From the NCBI GenBank assembly GCA_045645485.1, contig JAZRIX010000062.1, forward strand, positions 14,636 to 78,635: a stretch of DNA of 64,000 nucleotides. The letters run 5' to 3'. Every line of letters begins with the position of its first letter. Within the stretch, counting starts at the first letter, position 1. This document shows, one piece after another, positions 1-7,509 of the stretch. This DNA is from SIG440 sp045645485 (lineage in GTDB: Bacteria; Bacillota; Clostridia; Monoglobales; Monoglobaceae). A program made the translations under genes and the position numbers. A model generated the notes under the pieces. The model made no database searches. It was given only the letters and a program-made list of their open reading frames with translations, and was not told the DNA's origin.

Positions 1-589
1 CAATAATAGCCTTTGAAAGCGGAATAACCATCCTGAAGAAAAATGTAAAATAGCTGCCACCATCTATTTTTACTGATTCATATAATTCTTCCGAAACGTT
101 ACTTACAAAGAAGCTTCGGCAAATAATCATATTGTAAATATTGAATGCACCGGGAAGCACAAGTGCCCAAACCGTATCAAAGAGACCAAGACTCTTGATA
201 AGCAGGTATCTCGGAACAGTACCGCCGTCAAAATACATTGTGATAAGACACAATGTTGTAAACAAACCCTTTCCCACAAGCTCCTTTCTTGAAAGAGCAA
301 ATGATGCAGGAATAAGCACCAGAATATTGATCAATGTACCGATAAGCGTATAAACAAGAGAGTTTCTATAACCAAGCCAGATTGTCTTGTATTCAAAAGC
401 TCTCTGATAACCTTCCCATGTAATGCCACGCGGCAACAGAAGAGTCTTTCCCGCATTAACATAAGCAGGATCGGATATTGATGCAACAATAACAAAGTAT
501 AAGGGATACATAACAATAAAAAGTATGATTCCCATAAGTATATAGTTGAAAAAATCAAAAACTTTGTCTGAACCAGTTTTTTTAATCAT
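1..589 (-). CDS. Carbohydrate ABC transporter permease, LplC/MalG-type (partial)
   Basis: The minus-strand reading frame starts with ATG at 589, begins MIKKTGSDKVFDFF and runs off the window at base 1. It encodes the second inner-membrane permease of a CUT1-type sugar importer. The visible translation has a first membrane segment at about residues 15-35, further hydrophobic helices, a YRNSL stretch typical of MalG/LplC permeases and the start of an EAA-loop-like segment (ELYESVKIDGGSYF) that contacts the ATPase. The start follows a GGAGGGGAATATAATT ribosome site. It lies 19 bases downstream of the other permease on the same strand, so the two form one operon. The ATPase and binding protein are not in view. 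The substrate is unknown; LplBC-like pairs usually import complex-carbohydrate oligomers. Confidence 0.88.
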   Translation of the reverse strand, partial: MIKKTGSDKVFDFFNYILMGIILFIVMYPLYFVIVASISDPAYVNAGKTLLLPRGITWEGYQRAFEYKTIWLGYRNSLVYTLIGTLINILVLIPASFALSRKELVGKGLFTTLCLITMYFDGGTVPRYLLIKSLGLFDTVWALVLPGAFNIYNMIICRSFFVSNVSEELYESVKIDGGSYFTFFFRMVIPLSKAII

Positions 590-608
590 AATTATATTCC
601 CCTCCTTC

Positions 609-1553
609 TTAGAACAATGATGTGTCACTTACCTTGCCGGCAATCCAGTTAACAATAAGTACGCAAGAAAGGTTTACCAGTGTGTTGAAAAGGTTAACCG
701 CCGTAGAGAAACCGAACTGACCGTCAATAAGACCAACCTTATAAACGTATGTAGAAATAACTTCTGATGCACCAAGGTTTGCACTGTTCTGAATAAGAAG
801 CATTTTATCACAACCAACCGCAAACATTGAACCAAAGCTCATAATCATCGTAATAATAACAGTTTCTGCAATTGAGGGAAGCTCAATATTCCAAATAATT
901 CTAAGTCGGTTTGCCCCGTCAATCTTTGCCGCCTCAAGCTGTTCAACATCAATGCCCGAAAGAGCGGAAATGTAGAGAACTGCTGAATAACCAAGACCCT
1001 GCCACATACTGGTGAGCCAGTAAATCCAGAAAACGTATTTTTCTTCTGCAAAGAAGTTTATAGGCTCAACTCCAAAGAAACCTAAAATAATATTGAACGC
1101 ACCCGAAGTTGGTGAACAGAATACCTGTGCAATGTTGATAACAATAACAAACGAAAGCATATGGGGAAGATATGTAAAGTTCTGAACCAGCTTCTTATAC
1201 CACAGAGTATCTACCTGATGCAGCAAAAGTGCAAACAGAACAGGCAACGGAAACGAAAGAAAACTGGAGAAAATTGAAATACTGATTGTATTCAGAATCA
1301 ACTCCTTGCAGGATGGCAATGAAAAGAATCTGATAAAATGGTCAAGTCCAACCCAAGGTGACCCGAGAATACCCTTTGTGGGCATAAATTCCTTAAATGC
1401 AAGGGTGATTCCGTACATAGGTACATAAGCGAAAATAAACATAAAGGTGAAAGCCGGTATCAAAAAGATGTACAGCTGCCACTGTGACGCGATCCTTGCG
1501 CCGAGAGACTTTTGTCTTAATTGTGTTGCTTGTTGTTTTTCCAAAGTCTTCAT
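609..1553 (-). CDS. Carbohydrate ABC transporter permease, LplB/UgpA-type
   Basis: This 314-residue integral membrane protein is the first permease of the pair. A hydrophobic segment near residues 28-48 (YIFLIPAFTFMFIFAYVPMYG) is followed by about five more membrane helices. The EAA motif (EAAKIDGANRLRIIWNIELP) sits around residue 205 and is the cytoplasmic loop that docks on the ATP-binding subunit. Length and motif match LplB-type CUT1 permeases. The N-terminus is hydrophilic and basic, as usual for the family. It is the first gene of its operon in this window, has a sigma-A promoter upstream at 1746-1775, and is followed closely by the LplC-like gene. The transported sugar cannot be told from the sequence. 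Confidence 0.9.
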   Translation of the reverse strand: MKTLEKQQATQLRQKSLGARIASQWQLYIFLIPAFTFMFIFAYVPMYGITLAFKEFMPTKGILGSPWVGLDHFIRFFSLPSCKELILNTISISIFSSFLSFPLPVLFALLLHQVDTLWYKKLVQNFTYLPHMLSFVIVINIAQVFCSPTSGAFNIILGFFGVEPINFFAEEKYVFWIYWLTSMWQGLGYSAVLYISALSGIDVEQLEAAKIDGANRLRIIWNIELPSIAETVIITMIMSFGSMFAVGCDKMLLIQNSANLGASEVISTYVYKVGLIDGQFGFSTAVNLFNTLVNLSCVLIVNWIAGKVSDTSLF

Positions 1554-1745
1554 AATAAAACATTAACCTTTCCGACTCACAATCGTACTTGAATGCATTG
1601 TGCAACTGCCGTGAGCCAGACAATCACTGCATATATTTATATATTAAATAGTCGCATTGCCGAAAATTCGACTTGCAAAAACTATCGTCACAAAGATATG
1701 TAAAAAATAACCAAAAAAATTTGAATATTCTTTCATTCTTGTGAA

Positions 1746-1775
1746 ATTATATCACATATACCTCGTTTATGTCAA
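1746..1775 (-). promoter_or_regulatory. Sigma-A promoter of the sugar ABC operon with palindrome over the -10
   Basis: On the minus strand TTGACA (1770-1775) and TATAAT (1746-1751) are separated by 18 bases. An inverted repeat TGTGA-N7-TCACA (1740-1756) overlaps the -10 box and could be a repressor operator. The leader to the first permease start at 1553 is about 185 nt and AT-rich; I see no clear riboswitch in it. The rest of 1776-1985 holds no supportable gene. Confidence 0.72.
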
Positions 1776-1985
1776 GACTTTTTCGTCATTTTTTACACCA
1801 AGTCTTATATATTCTTTGTCGATTGTGACAAACTACACAATTTGTCCCATTTTATCCTACATTTCGTCTCATTTTGTGCAACTTTTAATCATTTTTTCTT
1901 CCAAAAGAATATAGAAATCCTCTGGTAAATATTAGCAATTTTGTCAGCGCTAAAATTTCTCACTCCTTGAATTTGCTATTACCCA

Positions 1986-2038
1986 AAGAAACCGGCTGCG
2001 CCGCTCGCTGCGGGCGGCGGTCGTAGTAATAACGCTTT
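1986..2038. repeat. Dispersed GC-rich inverted-repeat element, copy 1
   Basis: This 53-base segment contains a GCCGC...GCGGC inverted repeat. By eye it matches 44 of 53 positions of 35698-35750, including the shared string GGCGGCGGTCGTAG. Both copies lie between genes in AT-rich surroundings. A second perfect palindrome, TTCTGCCC/GGGCAGAA, follows at about 2054-2070. It looks like a REP-like dispersed element; a mobile origin is not shown. Confidence 0.65.
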
Positions 2039-2083
2039 GTTGTCCGTGTGCATTTCTGCCCCGGGCAGAAGATGAATTGATAA

Positions 2084-2113
2084 CGAAAAACAGCTCCGCC
2101 TGAGCGGAGCTGT
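2084..2113 (-). terminator. Intrinsic terminator of the hydrogenase operon
   Basis: A perfect 10-bp stem ACAGCTCCGC / GCGGAGCTGT (2090-2099 with 2104-2113) has a 4-base loop. It is followed in the minus direction by a T-rich run (TTTTTCGTTA). It lies just after the hydA stop at 2129. Confidence 0.88.
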
Positions 2114-2128
2114 AAAAAACTTATTTTA

Positions 2129-3868
2129 TTAGAACTTTGATCTTGCTGTGTAGTGTGTATGCAAGAGTTCGTGTGATTTGTGGCTACCCGGTTTTTCAAG
2201 GAATTCTGAGTAGAGAAGCTTGATATCTGGGTTTTCGTGTGACTTACGAACGGGAAGGTTCTTATCTTCTGCATAGAGACCTGCTGCTCTCTTTGCCTTG
2301 AGGTCAATATCCATACGGATTGCAGAGTCTACGATAGGCTGACCGCCACCTGTTACGCAACCGCCGGGACAAGCCATAACTTCGATGAAGTGATAGTTTG
2401 CCTTGCCGTCTCTTACGTCGTTGAGAACCTTTCTTGCATTGCCAAGACCGCTGACAACAGCAACCTTAACTTCTGTGCCTGCAACTGTAAGTGTTGCTTC
2501 CTTGATACCTTCTGTACCGCGAACTGCTTCGTAGTCAAGCTTGTCAAATGACTTGCCTTCGAGTACTTCAACAACTGTTCTGAGAGCTGCTTCCATAACA
2601 CCGCCTGTTGCACCGAAGATTACGCCAGCACCGCTTGCTTCTTCGAAGGGATTGTCAAACTTCTCGTCGGGAAGCTTGTTAAAGAGGATACCTGATTCCT
2701 TAATCATCTTTGCAAGTTCTCTTGTTGAGATAACTGCATCGACGTCACGGAGCTTGTTTACTTCCATTTCAGGACGACCTGCTTCAAACTTCTTAGCTAC
2801 GCAGGGCATAACTGAAACTACAAACATCTTTGCTGGGTCAATGCCCATCTTTTCAGCATAGTAAGTCTTGAGGATTGCACCAAACATCTGGTGTGGTGAC
2901 TTACAAGATGAAAGGTTGTCAAGGAAGTCTGGGAAGTTGTGTTCACAGAACTTAATCCAACCGGGACTGCATGATGTGATCATAGGAAGCTTGCCGCCGT
3001 TCTGGAGTCTGTCAATGAATTCTGTTCCTTCTTCCATAATTGTAAGGTCTGCACCTGTATCTGTATCAAATACGCCGTCAAAGCCCATTCTTCTGAGAGC
3101 TGCAGCCATTTTGCCTGTTACGGGTGTACCGATTTCGTAACCAAATTCTTCACCAAGACCAACACGAACTGCAGGAGCTGTCTGAACAACAACATATTTT
3201 TCGGGATCGTTGATTGCCGCCCATACATCTGCTGTATTGTCCTTTTCACGGAGAGCACCTGTGGGACAAGCTACGATACACTGACCGCAGTTTACGCAAG
3301 GAACTTCGCCGAGAGACTTGTTGAAGGGTGATGCAATTGTTGTTTTGAAGCCTCTTTCTGTTGCATCAATAACAGAAACAGTCTGGATTGTCTTACAAGC
3401 ACTAACGCAACGACGGCAGAGTACACACTTATTGTTGTCTCTTACGATTGAAGGTGAAACTTCATCAATGTCGTATTCGTTTCTTTCGCCCATGTATGTG
3501 ATGTCTGTAACACCAAGTTCATCAGCAAGCTTCTGAAGCTCACAGTTCTGGTTTCTTGCACAGGTCAAGCACTTGCGGTCATGGTTTGAAAGAAGAAGTT
3601 CAAGGTTGATACGGCGAGCGTCTCTTACCTTCTGTGTGTTTGTGAGAACTTCCATTCCTTCAGATACGGGATATACGCAAGCAGCCTGAAGATTTCTTGC
3701 ACCTACAACTTCAACAATACACATTCTGCATGAACCTGTCTTGCTGACATCCTTAAGGTAACAAAGAGTAGGAATTTCAATACCTACGCTGCGGGCAGCC
3801 TCTAAAACAGTGTAATTTGAAGGAACACTGAGAGCCTGACCGTTAATTTTTATATTAACCATTTCCAT
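2129..3868 (-). CDS. hydA: [FeFe]-hydrogenase catalytic subunit HydA (NADH-dependent, group A3 type)
   Basis: This subunit makes or oxidises H2 in the cytoplasm, exchanging electrons with NADH and ferredoxin together with HydB and HydC (family knowledge). Domains in order (about 579 aa from ATG at 3868): an N-terminal [2Fe-2S] domain (Cys near 36, 47, 50, 64); a His-Cys3 [4Fe-4S] site (HDRKCLTCARNQNC); two CxxCxxCxxxC ferredoxin sites (near 148-158 and 191-201); then the H-cluster domain with L1 TSCSPGW (about 298-304), L2 MPCVAKKFE (about 355) and L3 MACPGGCVTGGG (about 498-509). Note Ser, not Cys, just before the Pro in L1. A GTG nine bases upstream and an ATG at 3862 are alternative starts; a GGGAGAG site favours 3868. 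It is the last gene of the operon, 21 bases after hydB, and its codon use is strongly biased (for example AAG for Lys), as in highly expressed genes. Confidence 0.96.
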   Translation of the reverse strand: MEMVNIKINGQALSVPSNYTVLEAARSVGIEIPTLCYLKDVSKTGSCRMCIVEVVGARNLQAACVYPVSEGMEVLTNTQKVRDARRINLELLLSNHDRKCLTCARNQNCELQKLADELGVTDITYMGERNEYDIDEVSPSIVRDNNKCVLCRRCVSACKTIQTVSVIDATERGFKTTIASPFNKSLGEVPCVNCGQCIVACPTGALREKDNTADVWAAINDPEKYVVVQTAPAVRVGLGEEFGYEIGTPVTGKMAAALRRMGFDGVFDTDTGADLTIMEEGTEFIDRLQNGGKLPMITSCSPGWIKFCEHNFPDFLDNLSSCKSPHQMFGAILKTYYAEKMGIDPAKMFVVSVMPCVAKKFEAGRPEMEVNKLRDVDAVISTRELAKMIKESGILFNKLPDEKFDNPFEEASGAGVIFGATGGVMEAALRTVVEVLEGKSFDKLDYEAVRGTEGIKEATLTVAGTEVKVAVVSGLGNARKVLNDVRDGKANYHFIEVMACPGGCVTGGGQPIVDSAIRMDIDLKAKRAAGLYAEDKNLPVRKSHENPDIKLLYSEFLEKPGSHKSHELLHTHYTARSKF

Positions 3869-3889
3869 GTTATTCACTCTCCCTCTCTA

Positions 3890-5683
3890 TTATTTCTTGA
3901 TGATTGCGCCAAACTTACAGCTATCCATACAAACGCCGCACTTAACGCACTTCTCAGAATCAATTGTGAAGGGTGACTTGATTTCGCCTGTGATTGCACC
4001 AACAGGACACTTCTTAGCACAGAGGCTGCAACCCTTACACTTGTCTGCAACGATTTCATATTTAACAAGCTTCTTACATACGCCTGCAGGACAAACCTTG
4101 TCACGTACGTGAGCTTCATATTCATCACGGAAGTACTTGAGAGTACTGAGAACAGGGTTGGGAGCTGTCTGACCGAGACCGCAGAGTGCAGTTGACTTGA
4201 TGCTGTAGCAAAGCTCTTCCATCTTGTCAAGGTCTTCCATTGTACCATTACCTGATGTAATCTTCTCAAGGATTTCGTAAAGTCTCTTTGTACCTACACG
4301 GCAGGGAGTACACTTACCGCAGGATTCATCAACTGTGAATTCAAGGAAAAATTTCGCAATATCAACCATACAGTTGTCTTCGTCCATAACGATAAGACCG
4401 CCTGAACCCATCATTGAACCGATTGCCATAAGTGAATCGTAGTCAATGGGTGTGTCTATAAGGTGCTCAGGAATACATCCGCCTGAGGGACCGCCTGTCT
4501 GTGCTGCCTTGAATTTCTTGCCGCCGGGAATACCGCCGCCGATTTCTTCAACGATTTCACGGAGAGTTGTACCCATAGGAACTTCAACGAGACCTGTGTT
4601 CTTAATCTTACCGCCGAGAGCGAATACCTTTGTACCCTTGCTCTTTTCTGTACCGATGCCCTTGAACCAGTCAGCACCGTTGAGGATAATCTGTGTAATA
4701 TTTGCATAAGTCTCAACATTGTTGAGAAGTGTGGGCTTCTGCCAGAGACCTGCAACTGCAGGGAAAGGAGGACGGGGACGGGGTTCGCCGCGGTGACCTT
4801 CGATTGATGTGATAAGAGCTGTTTCTTCACCACATACGAAAGCGCCTGCACCGAGACGGATTTCCAAATCAAAGTCAAAGCCTGAATCAAAAATGTTCTT
4901 ACCCAAAAGTCCGTATTCTCTTGCCTGAGCGATAGCCATACCAAGACGCTTAACAGCAATAGGATATTCTGCACGGATGTAGATGTAACCCTGTGTTGCA
5001 CCTACTGCATAACCTGCAATAGCCATAGCCTCGATAACTGCATGGGGGTCACCCTCAAGAATACTTCTGTCCATGAATGCACCGGGGTCACCCTCGTCCG
5101 CATTACATGCAACATACTTCTGGTCATTCTGTGAATTGTATGTGAACTGCCACTTCATACCTGTGGGGAAGCCACCGCCGCCACGGCCACGAAGACCTGA
5201 TTCCTTTATTACGTCAATAACTTCCTGAGGAGTCATTTCTGTAAGAACCTTACCAAGTGCCTGATATCCGTCAATACCGATATATTCTTCGATATCTTCA
5301 GGGTTGATAACACCACAGTTACGGAGAGCAACACGCATCTGCTTCTTGTAGAAATCAACTTCGTTAAGGCTCTTGATGTTATCTTCTTCAACTGTTTCAG
5401 CATAAAGAAGTCTTTTAACAACTCTACCCTTAACGAGATGTTCTTCAACGATTTCCTTTACATCCTCAGGAGTAACTCTGCTGTAGAAAGCACCCTCAGG
5501 ATAAACAATCATAATAGGTCCCAAAGCACAAAGACCAAAGCAACCTGTTTTTATAACTTTAAATTCTTTTTCCAAATCATGTGCCGCAAGCTGTGCTTCC
5601 ATTTCCTGGATGATAGCATCACAGCCGGAAGATGTACAACCTGTACCGCCGCAGCAAAGAATATGACCTCTAACCATATCCAT
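3890..5683 (-). CDS. hydB: NADH-dependent [FeFe]-hydrogenase subunit HydB (NuoF-like flavoprotein)
   Basis: HydB binds NAD(H) and FMN and passes electrons between NADH, ferredoxin and HydA. The 597-aa protein has a thioredoxin-like [2Fe-2S] domain at the N-terminus (Cys in LCCGGTGCTSSGC and TGCFGLCALGP, residues about 9-53). The NuoF core has the FMN/NAD-binding glycine motifs GRGGGGFPTG (about 166-175) and GAGAFVCGEETAL (about 275), and a [4Fe-4S] site ESCGKCTPCRVG (about 450). The C-terminus carries two ferredoxin motifs, CKGCSLCAKKCP and CVKCGVCMDSCK. This full architecture matches trimeric bifurcating hydrogenases rather than complex I NuoF, which lacks the extra ends. Start ATG at 5683; a second in-frame ATG lies two codons on. 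It lies between the small 2Fe-2S gene and hydA. Confidence 0.96.
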   Translation of the reverse strand: MDMVRGHILCCGGTGCTSSGCDAIIQEMEAQLAAHDLEKEFKVIKTGCFGLCALGPIMIVYPEGAFYSRVTPEDVKEIVEEHLVKGRVVKRLLYAETVEEDNIKSLNEVDFYKKQMRVALRNCGVINPEDIEEYIGIDGYQALGKVLTEMTPQEVIDVIKESGLRGRGGGGFPTGMKWQFTYNSQNDQKYVACNADEGDPGAFMDRSILEGDPHAVIEAMAIAGYAVGATQGYIYIRAEYPIAVKRLGMAIAQAREYGLLGKNIFDSGFDFDLEIRLGAGAFVCGEETALITSIEGHRGEPRPRPPFPAVAGLWQKPTLLNNVETYANITQIILNGADWFKGIGTEKSKGTKVFALGGKIKNTGLVEVPMGTTLREIVEEIGGGIPGGKKFKAAQTGGPSGGCIPEHLIDTPIDYDSLMAIGSMMGSGGLIVMDEDNCMVDIAKFFLEFTVDESCGKCTPCRVGTKRLYEILEKITSGNGTMEDLDKMEELCYSIKSTALCGLGQTAPNPVLSTLKYFRDEYEAHVRDKVCPAGVCKKLVKYEIVADKCKGCSLCAKKCPVGAITGEIKSPFTIDSEKCVKCGVCMDSCKFGAIIKK

Positions 5684-5728
5684 GTTTAAACACCAAACCT
5701 TTCTGTATTTTTTATCCGAGCTGTTTGA

Positions 5729-6094
5729 TTATTCAGCAGCACCGATTGTATACTTTGTAACAACGCGACCGTTAACGATATGTTCACTTACGATTTCAGC
5801 TGCCTTCTTTTCGTCAACCTTAACATAAGTAACCTTTTCTTCACCGGGAACCATAACTTCAACGATAGGTTCAAGACGGCAAACACCGATACAACCTGTC
5901 TGGGTAACTGCAACGTGATCAAGATTTCTCTTTGCAACCTCGTCCATAATCGCAGCAAGAACAGGTCTTGCACCTGCTGCAATACCGCAAGTAGCCATAC
6001 CTACAACCACACGTACTGCGTGGTCGTCTTTTCTAAGTGTAACATTGCCTTTAGCTCTATTTCTTATAGCTTCAAGTTCTGCCAAGCTTTTCAT
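5729..6094 (-). CDS. (2Fe-2S) thioredoxin-like ferredoxin of the hydrogenase operon
   Basis: This 121-aa protein of the NuoE-like ferredoxin family has four Cys in the family pattern (ATCGIAAGARP near residue 35 and TGCIGVCRLEP near 67), enough for one [2Fe-2S] cluster. It resembles the N-terminal domain of HydB and the small [2Fe-2S] protein (TM1420-like) found in Thermotoga and clostridial hyd clusters. It probably shuttles electrons or is an accessory subunit; its exact role is not settled by sequence. A clear GGAGG site precedes ATG 6094. It lies between the HATPase gene and hydB in the same operon. Confidence 0.88.
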   Translation of the reverse strand: MKSLAELEAIRNRAKGNVTLRKDDHAVRVVVGMATCGIAAGARPVLAAIMDEVAKRNLDHVAVTQTGCIGVCRLEPIVEVMVPGEEKVTYVKVDEKKAAEIVSEHIVNGRVVTKYTIGAAE

Positions 6095-6115
6095 TTTTTA
6101 TACCTCCATTTTTCT

Positions 6116-6655
6116 TTAATTCAATTCTGCTTCGCCTTCCTTTAAAAATTCGGAAAGCCATAAATAAACCTCGGGAGCTGTGAAGGAAACACCATCAAGC
6201 ACATTTTTCAAATCTGCCGTAATTACTTCAAATTCCTTCTCGCCCATTTTATGCCGATAGATAAAATCAACATTCTCATAGGACGTGAACAAACCCAGCA
6301 TTGTGTCTGCCATATCCCCCAGAGGCTGACGGTCAATGTGGCTGTAGCCAAAAACCGCCGTAACGCAAGTACCCTTTCCCACTTCCGACTGTATATCAAA
6401 AGTACCGTCGGTGCTTTCAGCCGCATTCTTGAAAAGCGGAATCCCCAGTCCAACCTTTCTGGTTGTCCGTTTTGTGGTGAACGGGTCAATCACCTTTTCC
6501 AGAAACTCCTTTGTCATACCGCAACCGTCATCACGGATTTCAACCGTAAGTTTGTCGGCTGCAATATCCTCGTCTACCAAAACTTCAATCTTTGTTGCAC
6601 CTGCAACAACCGAATTCTGAACAATATCCAGAATATGAAGCGAAATTTCTCTCAT
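6116..6655 (-). CDS. GHKL/HATPase-domain ATP-binding protein within the hydrogenase operon
   Basis: This 179-aa cytoplasmic protein has the histidine-kinase-type ATPase fold: N-box DIVQNSVVAGA (about 10-20), G1 box DDGCGM (about 42-47) and G2 box GLGIPL (about 69-74). There is no dimerisation/phosphoacceptor His domain, so it resembles anti-sigma or switch kinases more than a sensor kinase. About 80 C-terminal residues outside the ATPase core are not recognised. Similar genes sit between hydC and the 2Fe-2S gene in other clostridial hyd operons, which implies a regulatory or assembly role. The start at 6655 is three bases after the hydC stop and has no clear Shine-Dalgarno, which suggests translational coupling. 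Confidence 0.85.
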   Translation of the reverse strand: MREISLHILDIVQNSVVAGATKIEVLVDEDIAADKLTVEIRDDGCGMTKEFLEKVIDPFTTKRTTRKVGLGIPLFKNAAESTDGTFDIQSEVGKGTCVTAVFGYSHIDRQPLGDMADTMLGLFTSYENVDFIYRHKMGEKEFEVITADLKNVLDGVSFTAPEVYLWLSEFLKEGEAELN

Positions 6656-6658
6656 AGA

Positions 6659-7150
6659 TTAGTTTCTGTACTTTGCAATGATACCTTCAACATCATCAAC
6701 AACCAGTCTGCCGTAAACGTCGTCGTTTACAGTAAGAACGGGTGCGAGACCGCAGGCACCGATACAGCGGGTAGCTTCGATTGAGAAGAGACCGTCGGGA
6801 GTACATTCGCCAACTTCAATTCCCAGAATTTCCTTAATCTTGTCTAATATATCACCTGAACCCTTAACGTAGCAAGCAGTACCCAAGCATACACCGATGT
6901 GATACTTGCCCTTGGGGTTAAGTGAAAACTGTGTATAAAATGTAACAATACCGTAAATTTCTGCCAGAGGCACATCGAGACCTTCAGAAATCATTTCCTG
7001 AACCTCGATTGGAAGATAACCATAAATCTCCTGTGCCTTGTGCAGTACAGGAATTACCGCTCCGTCCATGTCCTTGTGCTCTGCAATGACAGCCATTAGC
7101 TGTGCTTCCTGTTCTTTTGTGCCATTGAATGGAAGTGTCTTCTTTTCCAT
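6659..7150 (-). CDS. hydC: NADH-dependent [FeFe]-hydrogenase subunit HydC (NuoE-like)
   Basis: This 163-aa [2Fe-2S] thioredoxin-like subunit completes the HydABC complex. The helical N-terminal half (residues 1-80) is typical of NuoE. The cluster Cys are seen in CLGTACYVKGSGD (about 91-96) and ATRCIGACGLAP (about 130-137). It is the first gene of the operon. It is preceded by a double purine-rich ribosome site (AGGTAGGAGGTAAAGGAGAA) and a long structured leader with a perfect-consensus promoter, so high and possibly regulated expression is likely. Confidence 0.95.
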   Translation of the reverse strand: MEKKTLPFNGTKEQEAQLMAVIAEHKDMDGAVIPVLHKAQEIYGYLPIEVQEMISEGLDVPLAEIYGIVTFYTQFSLNPKGKYHIGVCLGTACYVKGSGDILDKIKEILGIEVGECTPDGLFSIEATRCIGACGLAPVLTVNDDVYGRLVVDDVEGIIAKYRN

Positions 7151-7230
7151 TTCTCCTTTACCTCCTACCTTAATTTATGTCACCAAAGCCGACAAAAGCC
7201 GACCCATAACATGCTGTTTACACCTATTAT

Positions 7231-7410
7231 AATAATAGTCGGTGAAACGCTTTGCGTTTTTGTTTGCGATATATCGCAAACCCCTGTGAAAACCACGGCT
7301 TTCACAGACCGACATTATTGAAATGAAGTGCCGGGAATTTGTTTCGCAAATTCCTATGCAAAACAGCGTTTTTCGTGGGAAAATATTTTCGATGTTTTCC
7401 CACATGGCAC
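7231..7410 (-). promoter_or_regulatory. Structured leader RNA of the hydrogenase operon (candidate cis-regulatory RNA)
   Basis: The transcript leader from about 7408 to 7151 is rich in nested inverted repeats. Module A: a closing stem of AATAAT+GTCGGT (7308-7319) with ACCGAC+ATTATT (7231-7243, one bulge) encloses three perfect hairpins: 7284-7291/7300-7307 (8 bp), the 20-nt palindrome 7262-7281, and 7245-7250/7254-7259 (6 bp). Module B, nearer the promoter: a weaker 5-bp closure 7328-7332/7406-7410 around hairpins 7334-7341/7347-7354, 7360-7364/7368-7372 and 7375-7383/7395-7403. Two GTCGG copies downstream (about 7188-7202) could pair alternatively with ACCGAC. I do not recognise a known riboswitch class. 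Confidence 0.6.
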
Positions 7411-7414
7411 GTTC

Positions 7415-7443
7415 ATTATAACACATTGTTAAAAATATGTCAA
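7415..7443 (-). promoter_or_regulatory. Perfect-consensus sigma-A promoter of the hyd operon
   Basis: On the minus strand TTGACA (7438-7443) and TATAAT (7415-7420) are separated by exactly 17 bases. The start of transcription would be near 7408, leaving a ~255-nt leader before hydC. The promoter lies after the stop of the PHP gene at 7510, so hydC onward can be transcribed independently of the sensory operon. Confidence 0.92.
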
Positions 7444-7509
7444 TCAGGCGTACATCAAAATTATATCAAAAAATTAAATAAAAATCTACAATTTGACAAA
7501 AATACTTTT

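Noticed and set aside
1960..2307. Minus-strand frame of 115 codons across the hydA end and repeat copy 1
   Set aside because: It spans the hydA terminator and the GC-rich repeat; no ribosome site and no family pattern.
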